Shown piece by piece: positions 41,996 through 50,124 of a stretch of DNA of 64,000 nt. Source of the DNA: Martinezella tropici. Its GTDB lineage: Bacteria; Pseudomonadota; Alphaproteobacteria; Rhizobiales; Rhizobiaceae. The DNA lies in the NCBI RefSeq assembly GCF_008370325.1, contig NZ_VNIP01000015.1, positions 1-64,000 of the forward strand. Reading direction: 5' to 3'. How positions within the stretch are numbered: the stretch's first letter is position 1; the number at the start of each line of letters is the position of its first letter. The position numbers and the translations under genes were made by a program. The notes under the pieces are model-generated. The model saw nothing but the letters and a program-made list of their open reading frames with translations. It did not search any database and was not told the DNA's origin.

Positions 41996-42457
41996 ATGGG
42001 TATTATCGTCTGGTGCATATTGTTCGCGATCGTCATCTTCATTGCCTATTACGCGACGCGCATGGCATCGCAGAACAAGGAAGACGGCCTGCACGATACC
42101 GGCCTCGCCATTCTGGAGTTCGGCCGCGCCTTTCCAACCGAAGCGATCCGCCAGTTGCAGACGACGGCCGACGGACAGGCAGTCTTCGTACGGCTGCATG
42201 ACGACAAAGCGGGCTTCATGCGCAATGTGCGCAATCACTTCAGCGTCCATTTGATCGAGCCGGGCCGGGCGCATGCCAAGACCTCAGCAACCGGTCGCGG
42301 CTTGACCGTCGATTTTCTGGATGCGCCCCACCATAACGGCACGTTCGAATTCAAGACATCAGCCGAAGCCGCGGAAGTATCGCTCTGGCTGCTCGGCAAT
42401 TATGTGGCCGGTGACGACGCCAAGCTGCAGGAGCAGGCGTCGCCGGCCAAGGCTTGA
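41996..42457 (+). CDS. Conserved single-span membrane protein of unknown function
   Basis: A 153-residue protein. The ATG has GGGGGAG upstream. One N-terminal membrane helix (IIVWCILFAIVIFIAYYATRM) is followed by a soluble domain with LDAPHHNGTFEFKTSAEAAE. No family is recognised. It follows the squalene synthase-like gene at 78 bases and converges on trmFO. Confidence 0.72.
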   Translation: MGIIVWCILFAIVIFIAYYATRMASQNKEDGLHDTGLAILEFGRAFPTEAIRQLQTTADGQAVFVRLHDDKAGFMRNVRNHFSVHLIEPGRAHAKTSATGRGLTVDFLDAPHHNGTFEFKTSAEAAEVSLWLLGNYVAGDDAKLQEQASPAKA

Positions 42458-42480
42458 AAATCCCGAAAGCTAGGGGACAG

Positions 42481-43917
42481 TCAGGCACTCTCTGCGAGAA
42501 CCGGCGCCTGCACGCCCAGCCATTTCGCACAATCGGCAAGCGCGCGCTTGGCGATAAGCTGGCGCTTCATGATGGTCTTGTCCTTACCGCGGAAGCGCTT
42601 GACACCCTCCGGCTTGACGATCGACCCCGGCCCCAGCTCCGGGAAAAGCCCGAAATTGATGTTCATCGGCTGGAAGGAGCGCTTGCCCGGCTCCTCGTCC
42701 GAAACGATGTGGCCGCCGGTGATGTGGTTCAGCAGCGAGCCGAGCGCCGTGGTGGACGGCGGCAGCAACGGTGCTTCACCCTTGCGCTCCGCAGCGGCGA
42801 AACGGCCGGCGAGCAGCCCGATGCTGGCGCTCTCGACATAACCCTCGCAGCCGGTGATCTGCCCGGCGAAACGCAAGCCTGGGCGGGACTTCAGCACCAG
42901 CGAGCGGTCGAGCAGCGTGGGCGAGTTAATGTAGGTATTGCGATGCAGGCCGCCGAGGCGCGCGAATTCCGCATTCTCAAGGCCGGGGATCAGCCGGAAG
43001 ATCTCTGCCTGCGCGCCATATTTCAGCTTCGTCTGGAAGCCGACCATGTTGTAGAGCGTGCCGAGCGAATTGTCCTGGCGCAGCTGTACCACGGCATAGG
43101 CCTTGACCGTGGGATTGTGTGCGTTGGTCAGGCCCATCGGCTTCATCGGCCCATGACGTAGGGTTTCGCGCCCGCGCTCCGCCATGACCTCGATCGGCAG
43201 GCAGCCGTCAAAATAGGGCGTTCCTTCCCATTCCTTGAAGCCGACGGCATCGCCGTCGATCAGGGCATCGACGAAGGCATTGTACTGGGCTTCGTCCATC
43301 GGGCAGTTGATATAATCCTTGCCGGTGCCGCCGGGGCCGACTTTGTCGTAGCGCGACTGATACCAGCAGATGTCCATGTTGATGCTCTCGCGATAGACGA
43401 TCGGCGCGATGGCATCAAAGAAGGCAAGCGCATCCGCGCCGGTTTCGGCCTGAATGGCGCTGGCAAGATCGGGCGCCGTCAGCGGGCCTGTGGCGATGAT
43501 CGCCTGGTCCCATTCCTTCGGAGGCAGGCCCTGGATTTCCTCGCGGGCGAGGGTGATCAAGGGATGGCTCTCCACCGCCTGCGTCACCGCTGCTGAAAAA
43601 CCATCGCGGTCGACAGCGAGTGCACCGCCGGCCGGCACCTGGTGCTTGTCCGCGCATGCCATGATGAGGGAGCCCGCCATTCGCATCTCGGCATGGATGA
43701 CGCCGACGGCATTGCTGGTCGCGTCGTCGGAGCGGAACGAGTTGGAGCATACCAGTTCGGCAAGTCCGTCGGTCTTGTGCGCTTCCGTGCCGCGCACGCC
43801 GCGCATCTCATGCAGGATGACGGGTATGCCGGCGCTGGCGATCTGCCATGCGGCTTCCGAGCCGGCGAGCCCGCCGCCGATGACGTGGATGGGGGAATGG
43901 GAGTTGGTCTGTGTCAT
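42481..43917 (-). CDS. trmFO: tRNA (uracil-5-)-methyltransferase TrmFO (folate/FAD-dependent)
   Basis: A 478-residue FAD protein. The start at 43917 (MTQTNSHSPIHVIGGGLAGSE) puts the GGGLAGSEAAW dinucleotide fold at residues 13-23. GidA-like stretches follow: ELVCSNSFRSDDA (conserved Cys), GFQTKLKYGAQ and GQITGCEGYVESASIGLLAG. It methylates U54 in the T-loop using methylene-THF. Its 3' end converges on the preceding membrane gene with a 23-base gap. Confidence 0.95.
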   Translation of the reverse strand: MTQTNSHSPIHVIGGGLAGSEAAWQIASAGIPVILHEMRGVRGTEAHKTDGLAELVCSNSFRSDDATSNAVGVIHAEMRMAGSLIMACADKHQVPAGGALAVDRDGFSAAVTQAVESHPLITLAREEIQGLPPKEWDQAIIATGPLTAPDLASAIQAETGADALAFFDAIAPIVYRESINMDICWYQSRYDKVGPGGTGKDYINCPMDEAQYNAFVDALIDGDAVGFKEWEGTPYFDGCLPIEVMAERGRETLRHGPMKPMGLTNAHNPTVKAYAVVQLRQDNSLGTLYNMVGFQTKLKYGAQAEIFRLIPGLENAEFARLGGLHRNTYINSPTLLDRSLVLKSRPGLRFAGQITGCEGYVESASIGLLAGRFAAAERKGEAPLLPPSTTALGSLLNHITGGHIVSDEEPGKRSFQPMNINFGLFPELGPGSIVKPEGVKRFRGKDKTIMKRQLIAKRALADCAKWLGVQAPVLAESA

Positions 43918-44033
43918 GCGCGCGTCATTATCACGGGCGGAGCGGCGATCCAATCGCTTTGCTAAAGCATGCCGCGCAAAACTGCGCAGCGGTCTTATGG
44001 CAAACTTAATCTCTGGTCCCGCGCTTGGTAGGG

Positions 44034-44390
44034 CTATGTACCGAAAGGCCTCGAAGGCGGCTCTGCCAGAGTGATGCGATTTCCGTCGGGGTCCGCGAAG
44101 TGGGCGATCCTTCCGTAGTCACTTTCCGATTCACCTGTGAGCTTCACGCCAAAGTCTTCGAGCGATCTGCGGGCTTCATCCATTTTCGGCACTACAATGG
44201 TTAGTCTGCCGAATCCCGCATTCTCCTTGTCATGGAAGATTTGAATGTTCGCGCCTGCGACATTGCGCCATTGGATCAACCCATCCATGGGACGATCGTC
44301 GGGTCCCCGGTCGAAAAGTTGGGTATAGAACGCCTGCGCCCTATCCATGCTTGCCGTCGCGAGCGCGGCGTAAATTCCTTGGATTCGCAT
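44034..44390 (-). CDS. VOC (glyoxalase/bleomycin-resistance) family protein
   Basis: A 118-residue protein. The start at 44390 has GGGAGGCGTGAGA upstream and gives MRIQGIYAALATASMDRA. Two beta-alpha-beta-beta-beta modules are visible: DRAQAFYTQLF ... QWRNVAGANIQIF and GRLTIVVPKMDEARRSLEDFG ... HFADPDGNRITLAEP. One metal Glu (LAEP) is present. Substrate unknown. Monocistronic. Confidence 0.8.
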   Translation of the reverse strand: MRIQGIYAALATASMDRAQAFYTQLFDRGPDDRPMDGLIQWRNVAGANIQIFHDKENAGFGRLTIVVPKMDEARRSLEDFGVKLTGESESDYGRIAHFADPDGNRITLAEPPSRPFGT

Positions 44391-44621
44391 TCTCACGCCT
44401 CCCTGCCAAAAGGTTTCCATCTGTAAATGAGAAAAGGCGTGGTTCCGTTCCCAAATCGCGCGCGATGGCGGCGGTGGCTATGTCCAGTTGGGGGCGTATG
44501 GTTGCCATACGCTGTATGGCTGGCGGCACTGATATCCGGCGCCAGTGGGGTGGGCGGCTCGCCGCTGATCAACGGAAGCTCTGCTGGTCGATTAAATCGA
44601 ACGGGGCTAATCGCCGGAATC

Positions 44622-44645
44622 AAAAACGGCGCCGAAAGGCGCCGT
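44622..44645 (-). terminator. Terminator of the first DUF1127 gene
   Basis: On the minus strand ACGGCGCC-TTTC-GGCGCCGT is followed by TTTTG. Confidence 0.85.
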
Positions 44646-44672
44646 CTTGAAGCAGTCTGCATTTCCCAACGA

Positions 44673-44816
44673 TTAACGGAAGGAACGGGCAGCGATATTG
44701 CGGATCTCGTAGCGGCTGACGCCGATGTCCGAAAGGGTCTGGCTGGAGAGGTTGCCAAGTTCGTTCAGGGTGCGGCGGTAGCTGATCCAGTTCTTTGCAA
44801 TGCGAATCGGGTTCAT
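44673..44816 (-). CDS. DUF1127 micro-protein (47 residues)
   Basis: Reads MNPIRIAKNWISYRRTLNEL then GNLSSQTLSDIGVSRYEIRN and IAARSFR. The R-R-T-L-x-E-L ... L-x-D-I-G-v-S-R core is the DUF1127 signature. A GAGGATAAG ribosome site lies upstream and a terminator downstream. Short DUF1127 proteins are basic, often stress or stationary-phase expressed, and in Agrobacterium have been linked to phosphate and carbon metabolism and RNA turnover; the role of this copy is unknown. Confidence 0.85.
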   Translation of the reverse strand: MNPIRIAKNWISYRRTLNELGNLSSQTLSDIGVSRYEIRNIAARSFR

Positions 44817-45042
44817 GATCTTATCCTCGGTATCTTGGTTGCGAGCGGTACGATTACCGTCTCAGCGCTTGCACTCTATATAGGCGCGAGGAGGTCTCTT
44901 GTGCAGTGCAAAGAAAAGGCGTCTGCTATGCATTTGTGCAATATGACGCCCAAAAAGCCGCCAATGCCTAAAATTTATCTGCTTTGCATATGGCGAATAG
45001 CTCGATCTAACCCAATCATGCTGCAGCTGCTCAGTCGCAGGC

Positions 45043-45081
45043 AAAAAAGAACGCCCGTCGCGGCGGTCCGCAACGGGCGTT
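45043..45081 (-). terminator. Terminator of the second DUF1127 gene
   Basis: On the minus strand a 9-bp stem AACGCCCGT / ACGGGCGTT with a 14-base, itself partly paired, loop is followed by CTTTTTTGC. Confidence 0.9.
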
Positions 45082-45119
45082 GAGAAGGCTTTCGCTATTG
45101 GGCGAAGCCTATCCGGCGA

Positions 45120-45266
45120 TTAGCGGCCGGTGGCTTCGCGGGCAACGCGATGGATGTCGGCGCGGTCGATGCCGAGGTCGTGCAGTTCACGCGAGCTCAT
45201 GCGGCCGAGTTCGTTGACGGTCTGACGATACTTGCGCCAGTTGTTGAAAGAGCGGGTCAGGTTCAT
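45120..45266 (-). CDS. DUF1127 micro-protein (48 residues)
   Basis: Reads MNLTRSFNNWRKYRQTVNEL then GRMSSRELHDLGIDRADIHR and VAREATGR. It has the same DUF1127 core as the copy 300 bases downstream, with about half the residues shared. AAAGGGACTT precedes the start. Each copy has its own terminator, so they are separate transcripts. The gap upstream leads to the anti-Shine-Dalgarno sRNA. Confidence 0.88.
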   Translation of the reverse strand: MNLTRSFNNWRKYRQTVNELGRMSSRELHDLGIDRADIHRVAREATGR

Positions 45267-45680
45267 TTTAAGTCCCTTTCGAGGATCTGGGATCGAGCGG
45301 TTCCGCGATTGGTTCCGTCGTCGATCTAATGGATTTAAATATATGCTGCGGCGCGAAAACTAAAAGAGCGAATGCTTCATGTCACCTATGCATGTTATGC
45401 AAGCCTTGGGGCGATCTGCCTAAGATGATGGCTGCTTTATGTGCATATCGCGGCCGAATGAAGAGCTTCCTGAGAGGCTCGCTTCAAGGTAATCCCCGGC
45501 TTTCGCAGGTGCTTTCCGTTTTTTGCCGGCATTCGGCCATGTTTTGGCCAGCCATGCCGTTTGGGGAGGGCTGCGTCGGCCGCTTTCCGCCTGCGGATCT
45601 TCGCTCGACTGCTTGCGCGTCAGGTTCCGGCATTTGCCGGCCCATCGGGGCGTTCGAAGCATATGAAACCGATTTAGGTG
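45267..45680. other. Gene-free region between the DUF1127 gene and the sRNA terminator
   Basis: About 414 bases. The end near 45330-45370 is AT-rich (TTTAAATATATG) and probably holds the DUF1127 promoter. Open frames crossing this region show no family resemblance. Confidence 0.45.
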
Positions 45681-45805
45681 GAAAAATAACGCCCACCGCG
45701 GGAGGAGGATGCGGTGGGCGTCATTTGAGATGATTGACGACTGGGAGGAGGAGTGTCGTCAATCTATCGGAGCGCACTGGGAGGAGGAGTGTGCGGCTCC
45801 GAATT
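45681..45805 (-). ncRNA. Alpha-r14-type (NfeR1-like) trans-acting small RNA with three anti-Shine-Dalgarno loops
   Basis: Read on the minus strand there are three consecutive hairpins. The first, at 45768-45801, has arms CGGAGCCGCAC / GTGCGCTCCG with one bulge. The second, at 45732-45764, is a perfect 10-bp stem GATTGACGAC / GTCGTCAATC. The third, at 45690-45720, is a perfect 10-bp stem CGCCCACCGC / GCGGTGGGCG followed by TTATTTTTC, a Rho-independent terminator. The loops read ACTCCTCCTCCCA, ACTCCTCCTCCCA and ATCCTCCTCCC, each complementary to Shine-Dalgarno sequences. Known alpha-r14 RNAs (NfeR1 in Sinorhizobium) have this architecture, bind Hfq-dependent mRNAs and affect osmoadaptation and nodulation. 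The 5' end is estimated; no promoter was identified. Confidence 0.85.
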
Positions 45806-46106
45806 CCGTGTCGGGACGTAAATCCCCAGGCTTTTCCGACCTGGGCCGGCCCGGCGCGCCATCGCCGTGTTTTGTTGTTCTATTAATAGTATGACTTTTT
45901 AATTTTGTGCAGCGCAATAATTTCATGGGAGGTATGCCGAATGCGCATGCCTTGCGAGGGTATCGAGATACCTGACCATATGATGCCAGATTGCCACTTA
46001 ATTCTGTATTAATGTGAGACATATTTGTGCGGAAAGCGCCGGCGGCGTAGATGGCTGAATTGTGGTATTTCTCCTATGCAAGGGGAGTCGCAGCTAGGGA
46101 GCCGGG
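45806..46106. other. Region upstream of the sRNA and of the DUF2157 gene
   Basis: About 300 bases, AT-rich around 45870-45930. It should hold the sRNA promoter (minus strand) and the promoter of the plus-strand membrane-protein pair. No gene is supported. Confidence 0.45.
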
Positions 46107-47246
46107 ATGTATAGGGGCAGGCTGGAACGGGATCTGAAAATCTGGGTCGAAAAAGGTCTTGTCGATGCAGGTGCTGCAGAAGCGGTGCTGCGTGAATATG
46201 ACGGTCGCCGAACGAGCTTCAGTGCGGGGCGAGTGCTGGCTATCATAGCCGCCGTGCTTCTTGGCCTGGCGATACTGCTTTTCGTTTCCGCCAATTGGGA
46301 GGCAATTCCAAGGATTGCGCGCCTCGTAGGGCTCGTCGCGATGATATGGGCCTTCTATCTCGGCGCGGCGCATCTCCTTACTCTGGGTCGTTCGATTGTT
46401 GCATCCGGACTTTTGATCCTGGGTACGCTGAGCTTCGGCGGCGCTATGGCGCTTGTCGGTCAGATGTACAACCTGTCCGGCGACGAACTGACGATGATGC
46501 TCGTCTGGTTTGCGGCGGCCTGCATCGTGGCGGCACTGTTTCGCTTAAGCGCGCAGGTCGTGCTGGCCGGCTTCCTCGCCTGGGCGTTCTGCTGCGTCTA
46601 TCTATGGGACCATTTCGATCAGTGGCATGGCGTCATGCCTTGGATGCCGCCTCTGATGGCCGTCATCCTGATTGCGCTCGTTCGCTATGTCGACGCGCCA
46701 GGCGCGCGGCATCTCGCCTACCTCATGCTGGTGGGATGGTTCACCTGGCTTTTCGCCCGGCATGAGAGCCTGAACACGGCGATCCTCTTCGCCGGGCTCG
46801 GAATGGCGGCCTTTCTTCTCGTCAGCATTCCCGCTTCGCCGCTGATGTCGCTTGTGCGGACGGCTGGAGCGGCCCCGGCCTTCTATAGTTTTCTGATCGC
46901 CTCGATCGGATTCTTCCTGGTCCATGCCGAGATCAGCAATGGATCCTTCGAAAACAACGTCTGGGTGGAAGACAAGCTGCCGCTCGTCATCGTTGCGGCG
47001 GTGACGCTGGCGAGTTCGGTGATCGCCATCGCCCTTGCCGGCCGTGACAATGGTGCGGTGCGCTATCTCGCCTATTTCGTCTTTGCCTGCGAGGTTCTCT
47101 ACCTCGCCAGCGAGACGATCGGCTCCATCATCGGTACTGCCGGCTTCTTCCTTGTGGCTGGTATACTCGTGGCCATTGCCGCCTGGCTGGTCATCCAGCT
47201 GGAACGGCGTTTTTCCGATAATCGCGGGCAGGGGACGCGGGCATGA
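46107..47246 (+). CDS. DUF2157 multi-pass membrane protein
   Basis: A 379-residue protein starting after GGGAGCCGGG. The N-terminal soluble part (LERDLKIWVEKGLVDAGAA) and the following SAGRVLAIIAAVLLGLAILLF and FVSANWEAIPRIARL match DUF2157, with about ten membrane helices in all. Function unknown. It overlaps the next gene by ATGA, and DUF2157 with GDYXXLXY is a recurring gene pair, so they probably act together in the inner membrane. Confidence 0.88.
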   Translation: MYRGRLERDLKIWVEKGLVDAGAAEAVLREYDGRRTSFSAGRVLAIIAAVLLGLAILLFVSANWEAIPRIARLVGLVAMIWAFYLGAAHLLTLGRSIVASGLLILGTLSFGGAMALVGQMYNLSGDELTMMLVWFAAACIVAALFRLSAQVVLAGFLAWAFCCVYLWDHFDQWHGVMPWMPPLMAVILIALVRYVDAPGARHLAYLMLVGWFTWLFARHESLNTAILFAGLGMAAFLLVSIPASPLMSLVRTAGAAPAFYSFLIASIGFFLVHAEISNGSFENNVWVEDKLPLVIVAAVTLASSVIAIALAGRDNGAVRYLAYFVFACEVLYLASETIGSIIGTAGFFLVAGILVAIAAWLVIQLERRFSDNRGQGTRA

Positions 47247-47857
47247 CTGATATCGCTGAGAGGAGCCCTACCATCGGCCCCCGCCGCCTTTGGATTGCCG
47301 CCATCGTCGTTGCGGCTCTGCAGACCGCCGTGCTGGGCTACATGGTCGGCGAGCGGGCCTGGGGTCTGCGGAGCGGCGTCGAGATTCTCTTGAAGACGGC
47401 GCCGGTCGATCCACGCGATCTTCTGCGCGGTGACTATGTGACCTTGAACTACGACATTTCGCGGGTTCCGTTCTCGACGATGGTCGAGGGACCACCGAAG
47501 ATGAGCCGAAGCGCCGCGATATTGTCCGTTCGTCTGAAGAAGCAGGATGACGGTTACTGGGGCATCGTCGAATCATCTTTCGGAGCGCTCGGTCCGAAAC
47601 CCGACACGGTCGTGCTCAAAAGCCTGCCTGTCGATTATGTTTTCTATGGCGATGCCACCGATCCCCAGCAGGCGATCATCGGGGTGACCTATGGCATCGA
47701 GCGCTATTACGTGCCCGAGGGGCAGGGGCACGATCTCGAGAGCGCCCGCAACGATAATCGCGTCGCCATCGCGGCTCGCGTGTCTTCCGATGGTGTTGTC
47801 CATATCAGAAGCCTGCTGCTCGATGGCAAATCCGTCTACGAAGAGCCGCTTTACTGA
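47243..47857 (+). CDS. GDYXXLXY-domain membrane-anchored protein
   Basis: A 204-residue protein. One N-terminal helix (LWIAAIVVAALQTAVLGYMV) is followed by a periplasmic domain with the name motif RGDYVTLNYDISRVP (about residues 62-76) and later ITYGIERYYVPEGQG-like YGIERYYVPEGQGHDLE. Translationally coupled to the DUF2157 gene by a 4-base overlap. Biochemical role unknown. Confidence 0.9.
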   Translation: MTDIAERSPTIGPRRLWIAAIVVAALQTAVLGYMVGERAWGLRSGVEILLKTAPVDPRDLLRGDYVTLNYDISRVPFSTMVEGPPKMSRSAAILSVRLKKQDDGYWGIVESSFGALGPKPDTVVLKSLPVDYVFYGDATDPQQAIIGVTYGIERYYVPEGQGHDLESARNDNRVAIAARVSSDGVVHIRSLLLDGKSVYEEPLY

Positions 47858-48003
47858 CGACATCTGCGCGAAGAGCTCCGATAAGCTTTAAGCGTCGTCG
47901 CGGAACCGTCATTTTTCCTTTGCGTGGTTTGAAACGGGTGATATAGAGACGCCGCGCTCCGGAAGGCCCCATGGGCAGGCATTCGCCATGCGGTTTTGGG
48001 AAC

Positions 48004-48088
<85 letters not shown>

Positions 48089-48367
48089 ACACTGTCTTGT
48101 GGACGGGGGGAGGCTGATGAAGTCTGTCTTCCGAAATGCCGCAGGACGCGCCATCTTGCCCAAAGCATCCCGCTTTCGATGAGGAAGGGGACAGGATGTT
48201 TTGGCTCGTAACGGGATAGAGCTGCCTTTTGCGCGTTCATTCGAAGGCGCGGCGCTCTGGCAAGGTGAAAGAGAATTGCATCCAAGCCACGCTCGGGATT
48301 TTCCGGCGTCGTGCTCATCGAAACGAACGGCTGTCTGGGCACGGCCGCCATGAATGAAGGTAGGACA

Positions 48368-49858
48368 ATGCAGGTTATCGAAACGCTCGCTGAAGGGCTG
48401 AAGCGCGAAATCAAGGTGGTCATCCCGGCCAAGGACATGGAAGTGCGCATGAACGAGCGCCTCGCCGAGGTCAAGGACAAGGTCCGCATCAACGGCTTCC
48501 GTCCGGGCAAGGTTCCGGTCTCGCACTTGAAGAAGGTCTATGGCAAGTCGATCATGGCCGATCTGGTGAACGAAATCGTTCGCGACCAGCCGCCGGCGAT
48601 CCTGACCGAGCGCGGCGAAAAGTCGGCAACCCAGCCGGAAGTCGCCATGACCGAAGACAAGGACGAGGCAGAAAAGATCCTCTCCGCCGAGGCCGATTTC
48701 GAATTCACGCTTTCCTACGAAGTCATCCCGGCAATCGAGCTGAAGCCGGTCAACGGCATCAAGGTGACCCGCGAAGTCGCTGAAATCAGCGAAGACGAAG
48801 TGACCGAGCAGATCCTCAAGATCGCCGAAAGCGCCCGCAGCTATGAAACCAAGAAGGGCAAGGCCGCCAACGGCGACCGCGTCACCATCGATTACCTCGG
48901 CAAGGTCGACGGCGTTGCCTTCGACGGCGGCAAGGACGAAGACTCGCAGCTCGTTCTCGGCTCCAACCGCTTCATCCCGGGCTTCGAAGAACAGCTCGTC
49001 GGCGTCAAGGCTGGCGATGAGAAGGTCATCACCGTAACCTTCCCGGCCGACTATCCGGCCAAGAACCTCGCTGGCAAGGAAGCCACCTTCGACATCAACG
49101 TCAAGGAAGTTGCAGCTCCCGGCGAAGTCGAAATCAACGACGAACTCGCCTCCAAGCTTGGCCTCGAATCGGCTGACCGCCTGAAGGAAATCGTTCGCGG
49201 CCAGATCGAAAGCCAGTACGGCTCGGTGACCCGCCAGAAGGTCAAGCGCCAGATCCTCGACCAGCTGGACGAAATGTACCAGTTCGACACCCCGCAGAAG
49301 CTCGTCGAAGCTGAATTCGCCAGCATTTGGCGCCAAATCCAGACCGATCTCGGCGAATCCGGCAAGACCTTCGAAGACGAAGACACCACCGAAGAAAAGG
49401 CTCGCGAAGAATACCGCAAGCTTGCTGAGCGTCGCGTTCGCCTCGGCCTCGTTCTGTCCGAAATCGGCGAAAAGGCCGGCGTCGAAGTCAGCGAAGACGA
49501 ACTGCAGCGCGCGCTTTACGCACAGCTCCAGCAGTTCCCGGGCCAGGAAAAGGAAATCCTCGAATTCTTCCGCAACACGCCCGGCGCCTCCGCCAACCTG
49601 CGCGCGCCGATCTTCGAAGAGAAGGTCATCGACCATCTGCTGACCGAAGTCGACGTCACGGACAAGACCGTTTCCAAGGAAGCGCTGCTGGCTGACGACG
49701 AAGCTGAAGACAAGCCGGCTGCCAAGAAGGCCGCTCCGAAGAAGAAGGCTGCCGCCAAGGCCGAAGCTACGGACGCTGCCGCCGAAGGCGAAGAAGCCGC
49801 GGCTCCGAAGAAGAAGGCTGCTCCGAAGAAGAAGGCTGCTGAAGACAGCGCCGAGTAA
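48368..49858 (+). CDS. tig: Trigger factor
   Basis: A 496-residue ribosome-associated chaperone. The start at 48368 (MQVIETLAEGLKREIKVVIP) follows GGTAGGACA. The ribosome-binding loop is NGFRPGKVPVSHLKKVYGKS (residues about 44-63), the FKBP-type domain about 165-250 (GDRVTIDYLGKVDGVAF), then the C-terminal chaperone arms. A Lys/Ala-rich tail (KKAAPKKKAAAKAE, last about 50 residues) is longer than in E. coli but usual in rhizobia. It is followed by a strong terminator. Confidence 0.96.
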   Translation: MQVIETLAEGLKREIKVVIPAKDMEVRMNERLAEVKDKVRINGFRPGKVPVSHLKKVYGKSIMADLVNEIVRDQPPAILTERGEKSATQPEVAMTEDKDEAEKILSAEADFEFTLSYEVIPAIELKPVNGIKVTREVAEISEDEVTEQILKIAESARSYETKKGKAANGDRVTIDYLGKVDGVAFDGGKDEDSQLVLGSNRFIPGFEEQLVGVKAGDEKVITVTFPADYPAKNLAGKEATFDINVKEVAAPGEVEINDELASKLGLESADRLKEIVRGQIESQYGSVTRQKVKRQILDQLDEMYQFDTPQKLVEAEFASIWRQIQTDLGESGKTFEDEDTTEEKAREEYRKLAERRVRLGLVLSEIGEKAGVEVSEDELQRALYAQLQQFPGQEKEILEFFRNTPGASANLRAPIFEEKVIDHLLTEVDVTDKTVSKEALLADDEAEDKPAAKKAAPKKKAAAKAEATDAAAEGEEAAAPKKKAAPKKKAAEDSAE

Positions 49859-49884
49859 TCGGTTTTCTACCGGACTAAAATTAA

Positions 49885-49912
49885 GCCCTGCCGTTCGCGG
49901 CAGGGCTTTTTT
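49885..49912 (+). terminator. Rho-independent terminator of tig
   Basis: The stem GCCCTGCCG / CGGCAGGGC with a TTCG tetraloop is followed by TTTTTTG. Confidence 0.96.
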
Positions 49913-50038
49913 GTATCGTGAGTAGACCTCCGAGATCTGGTGGAGGGCAGGAGTGAGTTATCATCCGTGCTCGTGGTTCGAGACGACCCTTCGGGCCTCC
50001 CCACCGTGAGGGCTCATCTTTTGCGCATGACCCTTGTT

Positions 50039-50095
50039 CCATCCTCATCCTGAGGAGCGGAAGCAAATGGCTGGAGCGTCGAAGGACGAGGATGG
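50039..50095. repeat. Intergenic palindromic repeat, alphaproteobacterial type
   Basis: CCATCCTCATCCTGAGGAGC on the left is matched, inverted, by GTCGAAGGACGAGGATGG on the right around a short AT-rich centre. The CATCCTGAGGAGC/GAAGGACGAGG wording is that of widely dispersed alphaproteobacterial intergenic repeats. Confidence 0.7.
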
Positions 50096-50124
50096 CCCCA
50101 TAAACTCTTCAAATCATAATCCCC

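Noticed and set aside
44427..45083. 218-residue plus-strand frame across the DUF1127 region
   Set aside because: It runs antisense to a clear DUF1127 gene and through its terminator.
45690..45801. GGGAGGAGGA repeats as plus-strand ribosome binding sites of tiny ORFs
   Set aside because: Each lies in the loop of a perfect hairpin, and the T-run after the last hairpin fixes the minus strand. They are anti-SD loops of an sRNA.
45690..45801. The three similar loops as a CRISPR-like array
   Set aside because: Only the loops repeat; the flanking stems differ and are self-complementary, and no cas genes are present.
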